From contig CAMAHD010000003.1 of assembly GCA_945834405.1 (NCBI GenBank), positions 1-52,250 of the forward strand: a stretch of DNA of 52,250 nt. The letters are read 5' to 3'. The stretch is from an uncultured Prevotella sp. (GTDB lineage Bacteria > Bacteroidota > Bacteroidia > Bacteroidales > Bacteroidaceae). Of this stretch, positions 25,419-33,840 are shown one piece after another (position 1 is the first letter of the stretch; each line of letters starts with the position of its first letter). A program made the translations under genes and the position numbers. The notes beneath the pieces are model-generated. The model saw nothing but the letters and a program-made list of their open reading frames with translations. It was not told the DNA's origin and searched no databases.

Positions 25419-26877
25419 CAGGATTCAGCTTGCTTGTCTCGCGCCGCAACTGGAACTGGAGGATGTTTTCGGAACCAACGGTTCCAATAGCCTGACGGGT
25501 ACTTACCTTCTGACCTCTGCGCACATGTACGGAACCCAGGTTACAGTAGACGGATATGTAGCTTCCATGACGTATCATGACTCCGGTAGTACCGCCAAGA
25601 CTGAACACGGCACTGACCTCTCCGTCGAAAATGCTGCGTACCTGCGCTCCCGGACTTCCTAAGATATTGATGCCCTTGTTGTCAAGGGTTACATTCTTCA
25701 ATCCCTCTACGTTATATTGGCCAAAGTGACTGACGATGCGATATTGTCCTGCTACCGGCATGGGCAGTCTGCCTTTGTTATTCTCGAAGTTTCCACTCAT
25801 ACGGCGGTCTTCAGAGTCGAGGGTGTAGACAGTAGAGCTTTCTTTGCGTACTTCGGCAGCCTCTTTGCTCCCTTCGTTAGACTCTTTCTTCGGTGTTTTC
25901 TTGTCTGCTGCCGCCTTCTTCTTGGCGAGTTCTTCTGCGCGTTTGCGGGCTGCTTCGGCTTCTGCCTTTCTCTTGGCTTCTGCGATAGCTCGTTGTCTTG
26001 CCTTTTCTATCTCGATGCTTATCAGATGGTCAATCTGAGCATTGATGGCTGCATCTTTTTTGCGTTGTTCGTCAATGATGCGTTGTATGGTTTTCTGTTC
26101 TTTCTGGAGTGTTTTGACCACTTTCTGCTGTTCTTCCTGCTTGTTCTCGAGATTGCGGTGCTCAGCGATGCCACGGTCGAGTAACTTGTTCTTCTGTGCC
26201 TTGGCGGCTGTCAGCTGGGAACGTTTTTCTGCCACCTGTGCTCTCTTTTCCTTAACCATTTCTCCCTGTGCTCTCTGATAGGTGGCATATTCGCGTACAA
26301 ACCGCATTCGGCGAAACATCTGCGTGAAGTTTTTGGCACTGAAGATAAACATCAGTTGGTTTTGGATGGAACGGTTGCGGTGCATATAACGGATAGACTT
26401 GACGTATCTGTCGCGACGTTCTTGCAGTTCTTTGCTCAGTTCATCCAGTTGGCTATTCAGTTCGCTGATGTTGTCATCAAGCATATTGATGTCATGACGG
26501 ATAGTGTCTATGGTCTTACGCTTGTCGGCTATCTCTGTGTTGATAACCATCAGGTTCTGCAGTCTTTTCTTGACATCGCGTGCGTTGGATTGAAGGCGCC
26601 GTTCCTGTTCTTTGATTTTTTTCTTGATTTGGGCACTTTCGTTCTTCAATCCTTTGATGGAAGGAGTATCCTTGACGCTTGTCTTTGCCGTACTTTTGGT
26701 ACTGCGTTTCTTGCTGCTCTTCTTGTTTGTAGTACCTTTGCGTTGTGCAGTGGCATTTGTTTTGCTTCGTTGGGTAGTCTTTGTCTTTTGGGAACTGCTA
26801 CGGGTTTGTGCATCTGCATGTGGAAACCATGCAGTTGCCATAGCCAGCAGTACGATAAATGTCAGGATTCTTTTCAT
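25399..26877 (-). CDS. EnvC-like murein hydrolase activator (degenerate LytM/M23 domain)
   Basis: The protein has 492 aa. A signal peptide (cleaved near PHADAQ) is followed by a Lys/Ser/Thr-rich segment to ~70, a long coiled coil (~75-310, KIKEQERRLQSNARDVKKRLQ) and an Ala/Lys/Glu-rich linker. The C-terminal LytM (M23) domain spans ~385-492 (GINILGSPGAQVRSIFDGEVSAVFSLGGTTGVMIRHG). Zinc-binding residues of active M23 enzymes look lost: YCNLGS replaces Y-x-H-L and LQFQLRRE replaces LHFE. That is the hallmark of EnvC/NlpD-type activators, which switch on cell-wall amidases at the division site rather than cutting peptidoglycan themselves. It is the last gene of the dut-TPR-DUF4292 operon. Confidence 0.88.
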   Translation of the reverse strand: MKRILTFIVLLAMATAWFPHADAQTRSSSQKTKTTQRSKTNATAQRKGTTNKKSSKKRSTKSTAKTSVKDTPSIKGLKNESAQIKKKIKEQERRLQSNARDVKKRLQNLMVINTEIADKRKTIDTIRHDINMLDDNISELNSQLDELSKELQERRDRYVKSIRYMHRNRSIQNQLMFIFSAKNFTQMFRRMRFVREYATYQRAQGEMVKEKRAQVAEKRSQLTAAKAQKNKLLDRGIAEHRNLENKQEEQQKVVKTLQKEQKTIQRIIDEQRKKDAAINAQIDHLISIEIEKARQRAIAEAKRKAEAEAARKRAEELAKKKAAADKKTPKKESNEGSKEAAEVRKESSTVYTLDSEDRRMSGNFENNKGRLPMPVAGQYRIVSHFGQYNVEGLKNVTLDNKGINILGSPGAQVRSIFDGEVSAVFSLGGTTGVMIRHGSYISVYCNLGSVHVRRGQKVSTRQAIGTVGSENILQFQLRRETSKLNPEVWLGR

Positions 26878-26907
26878 GAATACTTGATGGGTAACGTGAT
26901 GAGGACA

Positions 26908-27759
26908 CTATAATGCAAGGAAACGGCGAAGGATATCGTCGATAGACACCTCGCGGTATTTTCCTGAGATAACGGTGCGTGTCTCCCAATCCGTATCATT
27001 GCCCAAATAGTTCATGTTGAGCTGAATAGATATCTGTTTGTTGGGAAGAATCAGACGGAGGTTATTCTTAGTGGGGAATTGCGAGTTGCTGAATGGCTTG
27101 AAGTCGTCATAGTCCCAATTTAATTGGGTCGTTCCATTGATGGGGTCTGAGTATGCTATATTGGTCATTTTGATTTCCTTGCCCTCAGAGTTCAGGAGCC
27201 ATTTGTATGACAGCTTTTCCTTTTGGTACTGCAAAATCAGATTGTCTCCATCAACGCTCGACTGGAATTCGTTGAGCATGCTGGCATTGATTTGCTGGTG
27301 TCCGGGAAGGAACAGCTCGTTCCAAAAGAGTGCCTGTAAGGTGTGGAAGTTGATGCCGTTGGTGCGCAGGAAATCCAGATGGGAATAGGGTACTTTCAGG
27401 TATTGTTTGTTGATGCGGTCCATGATAAGTACATATTCCTTGGTGAATTCCAGACGGGCTGCTTCAACGAAGCCAAATGCCATCAGCTGTAGACGGATGA
27501 CGTCGTTTCGTTTCATCTTAAGATTTCCAGTGAGCGAAACGGTTTGGTTTCCCACTTCTGCCGAAAACTTAATCTTGGATGTTACGAAATCGGTGCTGAG
27601 ACGTTTGGTAGACAAGTCCTTCAGGTTTTTATTCAGTCCGACCGACTCGGGAAGCGTATTCTTGGTACCCAGGTCTGTAACGTTTTTGCTGCTGCGGCAT
27701 GAGCCGAAAAGTAAGGGCAATGCCATGATAAGGATGGCGAAAACTTTTGTTCCTTTCAT
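26908..27759 (-). CDS. DUF4292-type lipoprotein
   Basis: The protein has 283 aa with a lipobox FGSC (Cys21) followed by RSSKNVTD, lacking the acidic surface signal, so it may stay on the periplasmic side. The body is beta-rich (KIKFSAEVGNQTVSLTGNLKMKRNDVIRLQLMAFGFVEAARLEFTKEYVLIMDRINKQYLKVPY), matching what I know of DUF4292, a LolA/LolB-like single-domain family conserved in Bacteroidota between a TPR protein and an EnvC homologue. The molecular function is unknown. A role in lipoprotein or envelope-component trafficking is inferred from fold resemblance only. The upstream TPR gene ends 53 bases before it and envC starts 30 bases after. Confidence 0.75.
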   Translation of the reverse strand: MKGTKVFAILIMALPLLFGSCRSSKNVTDLGTKNTLPESVGLNKNLKDLSTKRLSTDFVTSKIKFSAEVGNQTVSLTGNLKMKRNDVIRLQLMAFGFVEAARLEFTKEYVLIMDRINKQYLKVPYSHLDFLRTNGINFHTLQALFWNELFLPGHQQINASMLNEFQSSVDGDNLILQYQKEKLSYKWLLNSEGKEIKMTNIAYSDPINGTTQLNWDYDDFKPFSNSQFPTKNNLRLILPNKQISIQLNMNYLGNDTDWETRTVISGKYREVSIDDILRRFLAL

Positions 27760-27812
27760 ATCGATTGTTTTTTGACGTCTGATGGTATGATGTTCTTTGA
27801 TGATACTCTCTG

Positions 27813-29564
27813 TTATTTTGCGTAGTATTTCCGTTTCTTGATTTTCCGGAATAAAGTCTTATTGTCGGCAGAGTCTGCTTTTTCTGCTGATTTTTTCCAG
27901 TATTCCACAGCCTGCTCTACCAGGTTGCATTTGAAAAAGATATCGCCTGCATGTTCGAAAAGCAGGCTGCTCTCCGTGCTGTCGCATTGCAGAGCCTGTT
28001 CAATATAGATACGGGCTTCAGCATACTTTCCTTGACTGAATAAAATCCATGCGTATGTGTCCAGATTGTTCGGGTTCTTTGCATCCAGTTCTATGCTCTT
28101 GCGACTCATTTTTTCTGCTTTGTCCAGATTGTCCGAACCGTCAATACACAAGTAGTACGCATAATTGTTCAGGCAGGAGCTGTCTTCGGGCTTGATCTGC
28201 AGGCAGGAGTCGTATGCAGCATAGGATTGGGCAAACATGCCTTTTTTGTGATACAGCTCGCCCATGATTTCATAGATATTCGCCACGGTCGTCCTGTCTG
28301 TCTCTTCGTTGATGAGGTCAGCTCCGAGTTGTAGCGTGGCGAGTGCCTTGTCATCTTCGTTGTCTCTGTAATATGCCACCCCCTCGTAATAGTAGAAGGA
28401 AATATTGTCAGGAACGTATTGGCGTGCCTCGTGACAGAGGTTGATGACTTCGTGCATGTTGTTCTCTTCCCATGCATAGGCTATCAGGTTGAGCCGTGCA
28501 GCCGTGTTGTCCGGACTCAGTCTCAGGGCTTCTTGTATAAGTGGTTTGATGGTGTCTCTTGGGAACTCGTATCTCTGATAATAGGTGGCGCAGATAAGAT
28601 ACATCTCCGTGTTCTCTGGACAGAGTGGAAGGACCTGTTGGATGAGTAGTGGTATCTGACAGCTGTCCGAATCCGATTCGTATTTTCTTATCATGTCTAC
28701 CATCATGGAACATCTTATCTCGTCGCTCGTAGATGGCATGAAAAGGAGGTGCTTAGTGATGGAATCTGCCAATTCCTGCTTGTCCTGTAAGGTATACACA
28801 TTTCGCATGGACAGCATGGCGCGTTCATTGACGGAGTCTTCTTGGAGAATCTCCTGAAAGATTGCCATACTCTTGTCCAATTCATTACAGTTTGCCAGCA
28901 TGTCACCATAGAAGCAGCGGTAGTACAGGTCGTTGGGATAGCGCTCTGCCAGTTGTTTCATTTCTTCTATGGCTGCATCCTTGTTGCCAGAACGGATATA
29001 TAGATTTGCCTTGAAGTAGGAGAGACGTTCGCTTTTTCCGTTGAGTTCTTCCAGACGGTGTATACAGCTAATGGCTTTCTCCAGCTCTCCCTCCTCCTCG
29101 TGTAGCTGTATCAGAATCTGTATCAAATCGTCTCGCTCTTTATCCATCTCCAATACCTTTTCGATGGCTTTAATGGCATCGGCATATTGGCGGTTGTTGA
29201 TGTAGGCTCCGGCAAGCGTTTCGATGAAGGTCTGGTTGGTCGGTTCCAGCTTCGTTGCCTTCTCCATATAACTGAGGGAAAGCTTGTTCTCTTTCAGGTC
29301 GTCATAGCATTGGGACAAGAAAAAGTAGGCTTCGGCACGAGTGGAGTCAATATCTATACAATGCCGGAAGAGTTCGAAGGCAGCGGCACCGTCTCCTTTT
29401 TCTCTTTGCATCATAGCTTCCAGAAAAAATCGGTTGTATTTGGTGGCTTGGCTTTCTGTCGTATCTTTACCTTCCGTGTGGACGGTTTGAGCAAAGCCTG
29501 ATAAAGCTATTAGTGATAGCACCAATAGCAAGCCGGTTTTCTGAATAATACTCATGCCTTTCAT
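27813..29564 (-). CDS. Secreted TPR-repeat protein
   Basis: The protein has 583 aa with a signal peptide (MSIIQKTGLLLVLSLIALSGFAQ; the real start may be the ATG at 29555). After it come many 34-residue TPR units, for example AAFELFRHCIDIDSTRAEAYFFLSQCYDDL, NKLSLSYMEKATKLEPTNQTFIETLAGAY and KAEKMSRKSIELDAKNPNNLDTYAWILFSQGKYAEARIYIEQALQ. TPR arrays are protein-interaction scaffolds. Being periplasmic and cotranscribed with DUF4292 and EnvC-like genes, it probably takes part in envelope assembly. No enzyme domain is seen. Confidence 0.85.
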   Translation of the reverse strand: MKGMSIIQKTGLLLVLSLIALSGFAQTVHTEGKDTTESQATKYNRFFLEAMMQREKGDGAAAFELFRHCIDIDSTRAEAYFFLSQCYDDLKENKLSLSYMEKATKLEPTNQTFIETLAGAYINNRQYADAIKAIEKVLEMDKERDDLIQILIQLHEEEGELEKAISCIHRLEELNGKSERLSYFKANLYIRSGNKDAAIEEMKQLAERYPNDLYYRCFYGDMLANCNELDKSMAIFQEILQEDSVNERAMLSMRNVYTLQDKQELADSITKHLLFMPSTSDEIRCSMMVDMIRKYESDSDSCQIPLLIQQVLPLCPENTEMYLICATYYQRYEFPRDTIKPLIQEALRLSPDNTAARLNLIAYAWEENNMHEVINLCHEARQYVPDNISFYYYEGVAYYRDNEDDKALATLQLGADLINEETDRTTVANIYEIMGELYHKKGMFAQSYAAYDSCLQIKPEDSSCLNNYAYYLCIDGSDNLDKAEKMSRKSIELDAKNPNNLDTYAWILFSQGKYAEARIYIEQALQCDSTESSLLFEHAGDIFFKCNLVEQAVEYWKKSAEKADSADNKTLFRKIKKRKYYAK

Positions 29565-29587
29565 CCGCTGTCTGTGATTTTTTTCCG

Positions 29588-30022
29588 TTATTTTACTCCG
29601 GTGTGTCCGTAGCCACCTTCTCCGCGCTCTGTTTCATCCAGTTCGTCAACAAGTTCAAATCTGGCCTGTTCGTGGCGTGCAATAACCATTTGGGCAATGC
29701 GTTCACCGTCGTTGATCGTGAAATCTTCGTTGGAGAGGTTCATGAGCAAGACCATGATTTCTCCACGATAGTCGGCATCGACGGTGCCGGGAGAATTGAG
29801 TACGGTGAGTCCGTGTTTCAGAGCCAAACCGCTACGAGGTCTTATCTGCGCTTCATATCCTGCAGGCAGGGCAATATGGAGACCGGTTCCGATGAGTCTC
29901 CGCTCAAAGGGTTGCAGGGTTATGGGTGCTTCGATATTGGCACGGAGATCCATGCCTGCACTCTGCTCTGTGGCGTATGTGGGCAGGGGATGATGCCCGT
30001 TGTTAATGACTTTGATTTTCAT
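29588..30022 (-). CDS. dut: dUTP diphosphatase (dUTPase)
   Basis: It hydrolyses dUTP to dUMP and pyrophosphate, supplying the dTMP precursor and keeping uracil out of DNA. The track ORF is over-extended; the ATG at 30022 gives 144 aa, the normal trimeric dUTPase length, and begins [14 protein letters not shown]. All five family motifs are present: SAGMDLRA (21-28), [11 protein letters not shown] (61-71), [17 protein letters not shown] (79-95), GERIAQMVI (106-114) and the C-terminal [10 protein letters not shown] (133-142) that closes over the nucleotide. It is the first gene of the operon with the TPR, DUF4292 and EnvC-like genes and is divergent from dgt. Confidence 0.97.
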   Translation of the reverse strand: MKIKVINNGHHPLPTYATEQSAGMDLRANIEAPITLQPFERRLIGTGLHIALPAGYEAQIRPRSGLALKHGLTVLNSPGTVDADYRGEIMVLLMNLSNEDFTINDGERIAQMVIARHEQARFELVDELDETERGEGGYGHTGVK

Positions 30023-30096
30023 TGCTGATGTTTGTATGCCGTTTGATTCTTTTTGATGTTTGGTGATGATTCTTGTTGCTGTTGCATTATAAAGTG

Positions 30097-30128
30097 CAAA
30101 AATACAGAATTCTGTTTGAATGACCAAT
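30097..30128 (-). promoter_or_regulatory. Promoter of the dut operon
   Basis: The minus strand carries TATTTTTG (-7, 30097-30104), an exact TAnnTTTG, with ATTG (30125-30128), one base from TTTG, 20 bases upstream. The leader to the dut ATG at 30022 is about 65 bases, which also argues against the longer track ORF start at 30202. Confidence 0.65.
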
Positions 30129-30168
30129 GTTTTTCTGTCAAAATAAGTTTTTTCTACAAAAAAAGCAC

Positions 30169-30176
30169 TACTTTTG
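30169..30176 (+). promoter_or_regulatory. -7 promoter element of dgt
   Basis: TACTTTTG matches TAnnTTTG exactly and is followed by C. It lies only 8 bases before the first ATG of dgt (30185), so the transcript would have almost no 5' leader. The -33 region is a T tract without a clear TTTG. Confidence 0.6.
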
Positions 30177-30184
30177 CAGGTACT

Positions 30185-31525
30185 ATGATGAATTGGCAGC
30201 AATTAATATCCAACAAAAGACTGGGTCAGGAGTCTCGTCATCCGATGAGACACGATGACCGTACGGAGTTCAAGCGTGATTATGACCGCCTGATATTCTC
30301 TGCACCTTTCCGCAGGTTGCAGAACAAGACGCAGGTGTTTCCACTTCCGGGAAGCGTTTTTGTACATAACAGATTGACGCATAGTTTGGAGGTGGCGAGT
30401 GTGGGAATGTCGTTGGGCTCGGATGTGGCTGCAGCCTTGATGCAGCAGCAACCAGCATTGAAGGAGACAATGATTGGAGAGATAGGCCAGATTGTTGCGA
30501 CTGCCTGTCTGGCGCATGACATGGGTAATCCGCCTTTCGGACATTCCGGAGAGAAAGCCATTCAGACTTTTTTCACCGAAGGTCCGGGAAATGAGTTGAA
30601 GTCGATGCTTTCAACTGCCTTTTGGCATGATATAACCCATTTTGAAGGAAATGCCAATGCCTTCCGCTTGCTGACTCATCAGTTTAAAGGTCGTCGTAAT
30701 GGTGGCTTTGTCATGACCTATACTACTTTGGCAAGTATCGTGAAATATCCTTTCTCTTCTGCGCTTTCGGGAAAGAAAGGCAAATTCGGATTCTTTGCCA
30801 CAGAGCTTGAATATTTCCAACGTATTGCCGATGAAATGGGCATTATTCGTTTTGAAACGTCTCCTCTTGGTGTCAGATACGCACGTCATCCCTTGGTATA
30901 TCTGGTAGAGGCTGCCGATGACATCTGTTACGAGGTGATGGATATTGAAGATGCTCATAAACTGAAAATCTTGAGTTTTGATGAGACGTGCAGCCTGTTG
31001 TTGGGATTCTTTGATGGTGCTGTACGTGAACAGATCATGAAGAGGGTTGATGAGGAAGGGCTGACTGACGACAACGAGAAGATTGTCTATATGAGAGCCT
31101 GTGTAATAGGAGCGTTGGAGCGGGAGTGTGTTCAAGCATTTGTCAAGCATGAGAAGGAGATATTGTCAGGCAGTTTCGAGGGTTCTCTGATAGATGCCAT
31201 CAGTGAATTGCCCCGTGAGGCTTATCGCCGTTGTGCAGCCTTGTCCAAAGAACGAATCTATCGCAGCAAACCGGTTTTGGATGTGGAACTGTCGGGTTAT
31301 CGAATCATGGAAACGTTGATGGAACAAATGATAGAAGCAGTGAGACATCCTGAACGTTACTATTCTCAGCAACTTATCGGAAGGGTGTCCAGCCAATATG
31401 ACATTGACTCGCCTCATCTTGAGACAAGACTCATGGCTGTCATTGATTATATCAGTGGCATGACAGATGTTTATGCGTTGGACATCTATCAGAAGATTAG
31501 CGGTATCAGTCTGCCCATAGTATAA
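30185..31525 (+). CDS. dgt: Deoxyguanosinetriphosphate triphosphohydrolase (dGTPase, HD domain)
   Basis: It cleaves dGTP (or other dNTPs) to the nucleoside and triphosphate, adjusting the dNTP pool. The track ORF begins at 30053, but the -7 element at 30169 and the homology start [35 protein letters not shown] support 30185 or 30188 (446 or 445 aa). HD-domain metal ligands are seen as [11 protein letters not shown] (His66) and [16 protein letters not shown] (His111-Asp112), with the family motif [14 protein letters not shown]. Length agrees with the long Bacteroidota dGTPase type. It is divergent from dut; its 3' end lies inside a very long hairpin. Confidence 0.95.
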   Translation: MMNWQQLISNKRLGQESRHPMRHDDRTEFKRDYDRLIFSAPFRRLQNKTQVFPLPGSVFVHNRLTHSLEVASVGMSLGSDVAAALMQQQPALKETMIGEIGQIVATACLAHDMGNPPFGHSGEKAIQTFFTEGPGNELKSMLSTAFWHDITHFEGNANAFRLLTHQFKGRRNGGFVMTYTTLASIVKYPFSSALSGKKGKFGFFATELEYFQRIADEMGIIRFETSPLGVRYARHPLVYLVEAADDICYEVMDIEDAHKLKILSFDETCSLLLGFFDGAVREQIMKRVDEEGLTDDNEKIVYMRACVIGALERECVQAFVKHEKEILSGSFEGSLIDAISELPREAYRRCAALSKERIYRSKPVLDVELSGYRIMETLMEQMIEAVRHPERYYSQQLIGRVSSQYDIDSPHLETRLMAVIDYISGMTDVYALDIYQKISGISLPIV

Positions 31526-31554
31526 ATAATTTGGGCATACTGATACCGCTAATC
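31495..31554. terminator. Long hairpin at the dgt / GNAT convergent ends
   Basis: The arms gattagcggtatcagt-c-tgccca and tgggca-t-actgataccgctaatc pair over 22 bp with one mismatch and a 14-base loop that contains the dgt stop codon. It ends 4 bases before the stop of the opposing acyltransferase gene. It probably terminates or protects both convergent transcripts, although no good T tract follows. Confidence 0.6.
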
Positions 31555-31558
31555 GCAC

Positions 31559-32551
31559 TTATTTCTCTTTGTAGATGACGTTGTTGGCACCGCTGGTGAT
31601 TTGCAAGGCCTCGGGATGCTCTTTGATGTAAGAATCGATGTGTCGCATTCTTTTTTCTTCGAGAATCTCGTCAACGGCAATCAGTATGCCGGTTTCTTCT
31701 ACGTCGCCGAAACCGTCGTTGATAGCTGTTCCGAACAGTTTCATCGTAGGACTCAGACTCATGTAGGCATTGACCAAAGGAGGGATGTTGTAGCCCATTT
31801 TCCTTACTTCGCGATTCAGAATCTTATAGTCTTCCTTGAATGAATCCTCACAGAACAATGCCTCCAATTCCTTGGGGTCTGATTCGATTTGTAGCGGTTT
31901 CATCGGAGTTATCAGATGATCCTTATCGTCAAAGTGCTTCTTCAGGAAATACAAAATCATGTCCCTTCCCTTTCGTATATACGAGGGGTACATGGTCATT
32001 TTACCAAAGAAGTATTTGACATTTGGCTGGATGACCGTCAGCGCTCCTAAGCCATCCCAAAGATTATCCAGTGCGAAGAGACTTTTCGAACCGTTCTTGT
32101 TGGTGTTCTGGTAAGCCAATGATACGAAGCTGCGTCCCAATTCGATGGTCTGCGGCATATAGTCGTCCATGAAACGTTTGGAGAAATGGAACATGTGACT
32201 GGTTGCCAAGATGGGCTGTCCATTGGGTGCCGTTTCAACGTCCGTTCCGAGGATATAACGATAGCCACCGATGATTTCTTCAGCCTCTGGATTCCAAACA
32301 ATCAGCTGTTTGTAACAGTTGTCCATGGTGTCAAACTCGTCCAGATCGTATGCCTTTCCAGTGCCTCCACCGGCTTCGCGGAACACAATCTCGCGCAGTC
32401 TTCCTATCTCCAAAAGCACGTTAGGCGCATTGTGGGCGTCAACGATGTAAATCTCGTTGTTACTTTTGTTGGTCATTCTCAACTGGCGTTCTTGAGTCAG
32501 TTCCTTTTTAAGTAGCTCCCTGGGAATGGGCTGAATAATCTCCTGTACCAT
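31559..32551 (-). CDS. glsB: GNAT-fold N-acyltransferase, glycine/ornithine-lipid type
   Basis: The protein has 330 aa and is probably cytoplasmic or membrane-associated. The N-terminal half (IYIVDAHNAPNVLLEIGRLREIVFREAGGGTGKAYDLDEFD, then CYKQLIVWNPEAEEIIGGYRYILG) is the hallmark of OlsB-like acyl-ACP N-acyltransferases of the GNAT superfamily, often mislabelled hemolysin. In Bacteroides thetaiotaomicron the neighbouring pair glsB/glsA makes glycine lipids: GlsB N-acylates glycine with a 3-hydroxy fatty acid, giving commendamide-type products. Family and the partner gene immediately upstream support that assignment; the exact amino acid acylated is inferred. Its stop lies just beyond the long hairpin at the dgt end. 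Confidence 0.75.
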   Translation of the reverse strand: MVQEIIQPIPRELLKKELTQERQLRMTNKSNNEIYIVDAHNAPNVLLEIGRLREIVFREAGGGTGKAYDLDEFDTMDNCYKQLIVWNPEAEEIIGGYRYILGTDVETAPNGQPILATSHMFHFSKRFMDDYMPQTIELGRSFVSLAYQNTNKNGSKSLFALDNLWDGLGALTVIQPNVKYFFGKMTMYPSYIRKGRDMILYFLKKHFDDKDHLITPMKPLQIESDPKELEALFCEDSFKEDYKILNREVRKMGYNIPPLVNAYMSLSPTMKLFGTAINDGFGDVEETGILIAVDEILEEKRMRHIDSYIKEHPEALQITSGANNVIYKEK

Positions 32552-32623
32552 TGTTCTATGCTGGTTATTGATTGTTTGTTTCTTTGGTTTCTTGTTGTCG
32601 GTTCTTGGTGAGACGAATGTTGG

Positions 32624-33451
32624 TTATAGCTCGTAAACACGTGCTTTAACGTACTGAGCCCACTCGTGTGGAGTCTTGCTCTTGTCAAAGGTTTGCCAGG
32701 GAATGGGTTTCCCGATGGCTACACGGAATGAGCGATGCACATTCTTGTACATCTCGTCCACAAGAAACAGCATGGCGATATTGACTTTCTTCACGTATTT
32801 GTCCGAGAAATTCGCAAGACGGTAGAAGAAGTCGGAGTTTTGACCGCCAAAATGAATAGGCACTACGTCACGCTGATATTCAACACTTTTAGTGATGAAT
32901 GTCTTTTTCCATTCAATGTCTTGAATGATTCCGTTTCTCTTTCTTGAGCAGATGCCGGCGGGGAACATCAGCATGTGGTTGTCGCTGGTGAATCCGGCTT
33001 CGACCATTGCAGGGAAATTACGGCTCTGCGACCCTGTCTTGTTGATAGGTATGCAGACTGGAGCAAGACCTGGCAGGTTCATCAACAGGTCGTTGACCAG
33101 ATAGCGGAACTTGCCGTCGTAGTGCCTTCCGATGATGGCTCCTAACGCCACGCCGTCTTCGCCTCCCAAGGGGTGGTTGCTGACGAAAGTGTAGAGGCGC
33201 CCGTCATCTTTCTGGGGAAGATTCTCTTCGCCTACTATTTCGAGCGTCATGTCCAGGTATCTGACGCACTCCTCCAGCCACTCAGTTCCACTGAGATGCC
33301 GGCTTTCCCAAAGGTACTTGTTTACCTCGTCCTGATGGATGATGTGTTTGAGCCAAGATACTAACGGCTTGGGTATGAAATTGGCTTTCGTGCCCATTTT
33401 GTCCTTTAGAATCTTGTCAATATCAATCGTCTTTTCTGTTACCTGTTTCAT
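32624..33451 (-). CDS. glsA: PlsC-like lysophospholipid/O-acyltransferase, glycine-lipid type
   Basis: I choose the ATG at 33451 (MKQVTEKTIDIDKIL, 275 aa) because the -7 promoter box at 33495-33502 lies inside the longer track ORF. The acyltransferase motif I, SNHPLGGEDG (His93), is the variant typical of Bacteroidota LPLAT proteins, and LMFPAGICSRKRNG (~165) matches motif III. Such enzymes transfer an acyl group to a hydroxyl. Paired with the GNAT gene 72 bases downstream it resembles GlsA, which O-acylates monoacyl glycine to make the diacyl glycine lipid. The acyltransferase class is solid; the lipid product is inferred from the pair. Confidence 0.75.
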   Translation of the reverse strand: MKQVTEKTIDIDKILKDKMGTKANFIPKPLVSWLKHIIHQDEVNKYLWESRHLSGTEWLEECVRYLDMTLEIVGEENLPQKDDGRLYTFVSNHPLGGEDGVALGAIIGRHYDGKFRYLVNDLLMNLPGLAPVCIPINKTGSQSRNFPAMVEAGFTSDNHMLMFPAGICSRKRNGIIQDIEWKKTFITKSVEYQRDVVPIHFGGQNSDFFYRLANFSDKYVKKVNIAMLFLVDEMYKNVHRSFRVAIGKPIPWQTFDKSKTPHEWAQYVKARVYEL

Positions 33452-33494
33452 TTCTCTCTTTGCTTTCTGATGGTCAGCTTCACTAACAACGATG

Positions 33495-33502
33495 CAAAAG
33501 TA
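33495..33502 (-). promoter_or_regulatory. -7 promoter element of the acyltransferase pair
   Basis: The minus strand reads TACTTTTG then C, an exact TAnnTTTG, 43 bases before the ATG at 33451. No clear -33 TTTG at 19-21 bases. Confidence 0.5.
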
Positions 33503-33691
33503 ACTAAAACCTTTGTATTTTGGTTCTTTTTTCTCCAAAAAAACTGAAAAAAGTTTGAAATAATTAATTTTTTATTGCCAATGCAATGAAAATGCAAGTA
33601 TTCTGAAGCAGATTTGCTTAACATTTGAAATATGGATGCTTGTAGAATCTCATTTTTTTACGTGTTTGGAAGAAACGTCAGCATGTGTTTA

Positions 33692-33723
33692 AGTGGGGCA
33701 AAGCCTGTGATGTTTGCCCCACT
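33692..33723. repeat. 11-bp perfect hairpin between divergent operons
   Basis: The arms agtggggcaaa and tttgccccact pair perfectly around a 10-base loop. On the plus strand ATTTTAAC follows, a weak T tract. It is not downstream of any annotated gene on either strand. Confidence 0.7.
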
Positions 33724-33806
33724 ATTTTAACAATTCTGTAAATGGTTGTTTTTCAGCGTGATAGCAAATAATATAAATGAAGGATAAAATTATTTTTGAA
33801 AAAGTG

Positions 33807-33831
33807 TGGGGAAAAGTGGGGGAAAGTGGAG
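33807..33831 (+). promoter_or_regulatory. Probable MraZ operator (three TGGGG-type repeats)
   Basis: TGGGG (33807-33811), TGGGG (33817-33821) and TGGAG (33827-33831) are spaced exactly 10 bp apart, separated by 5-base A-rich spacers. This matches the known MraZ box of TGGG-type direct repeats with 5-base spacers upstream of dcw operons. It covers the place where the -33 element would be, so MraZ binding should control the promoter. Function is inferred from the match. Confidence 0.8.
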
Positions 33832-33840
33832 GAAAAGTTG

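Larger units (their letters stand above)
33503..33840. other. Intergenic region between divergent acyltransferase and dcw operons
   Basis: AT-rich region with no convincing ORF. It contains a strong hairpin at 33692-33723 and the MraZ-type repeats at 33807-33831. The stretch between 33540 and 33690 shows no structure I can name. Confidence 0.6.

Noticed and set aside
30053-30184. N-terminal 44-aa extension of the dGTPase ORF
   Set aside because: It lies upstream of the predicted -7 element and overlaps the divergent dut promoter; homology begins at MMNWQQLIS.
30023-30202. 60-aa N-terminal extension of the dUTPase ORF
   Set aside because: The extra residues are not dUTPase-like and the dut promoter lies inside them; the ATG at 30022 gives the standard 144 aa.
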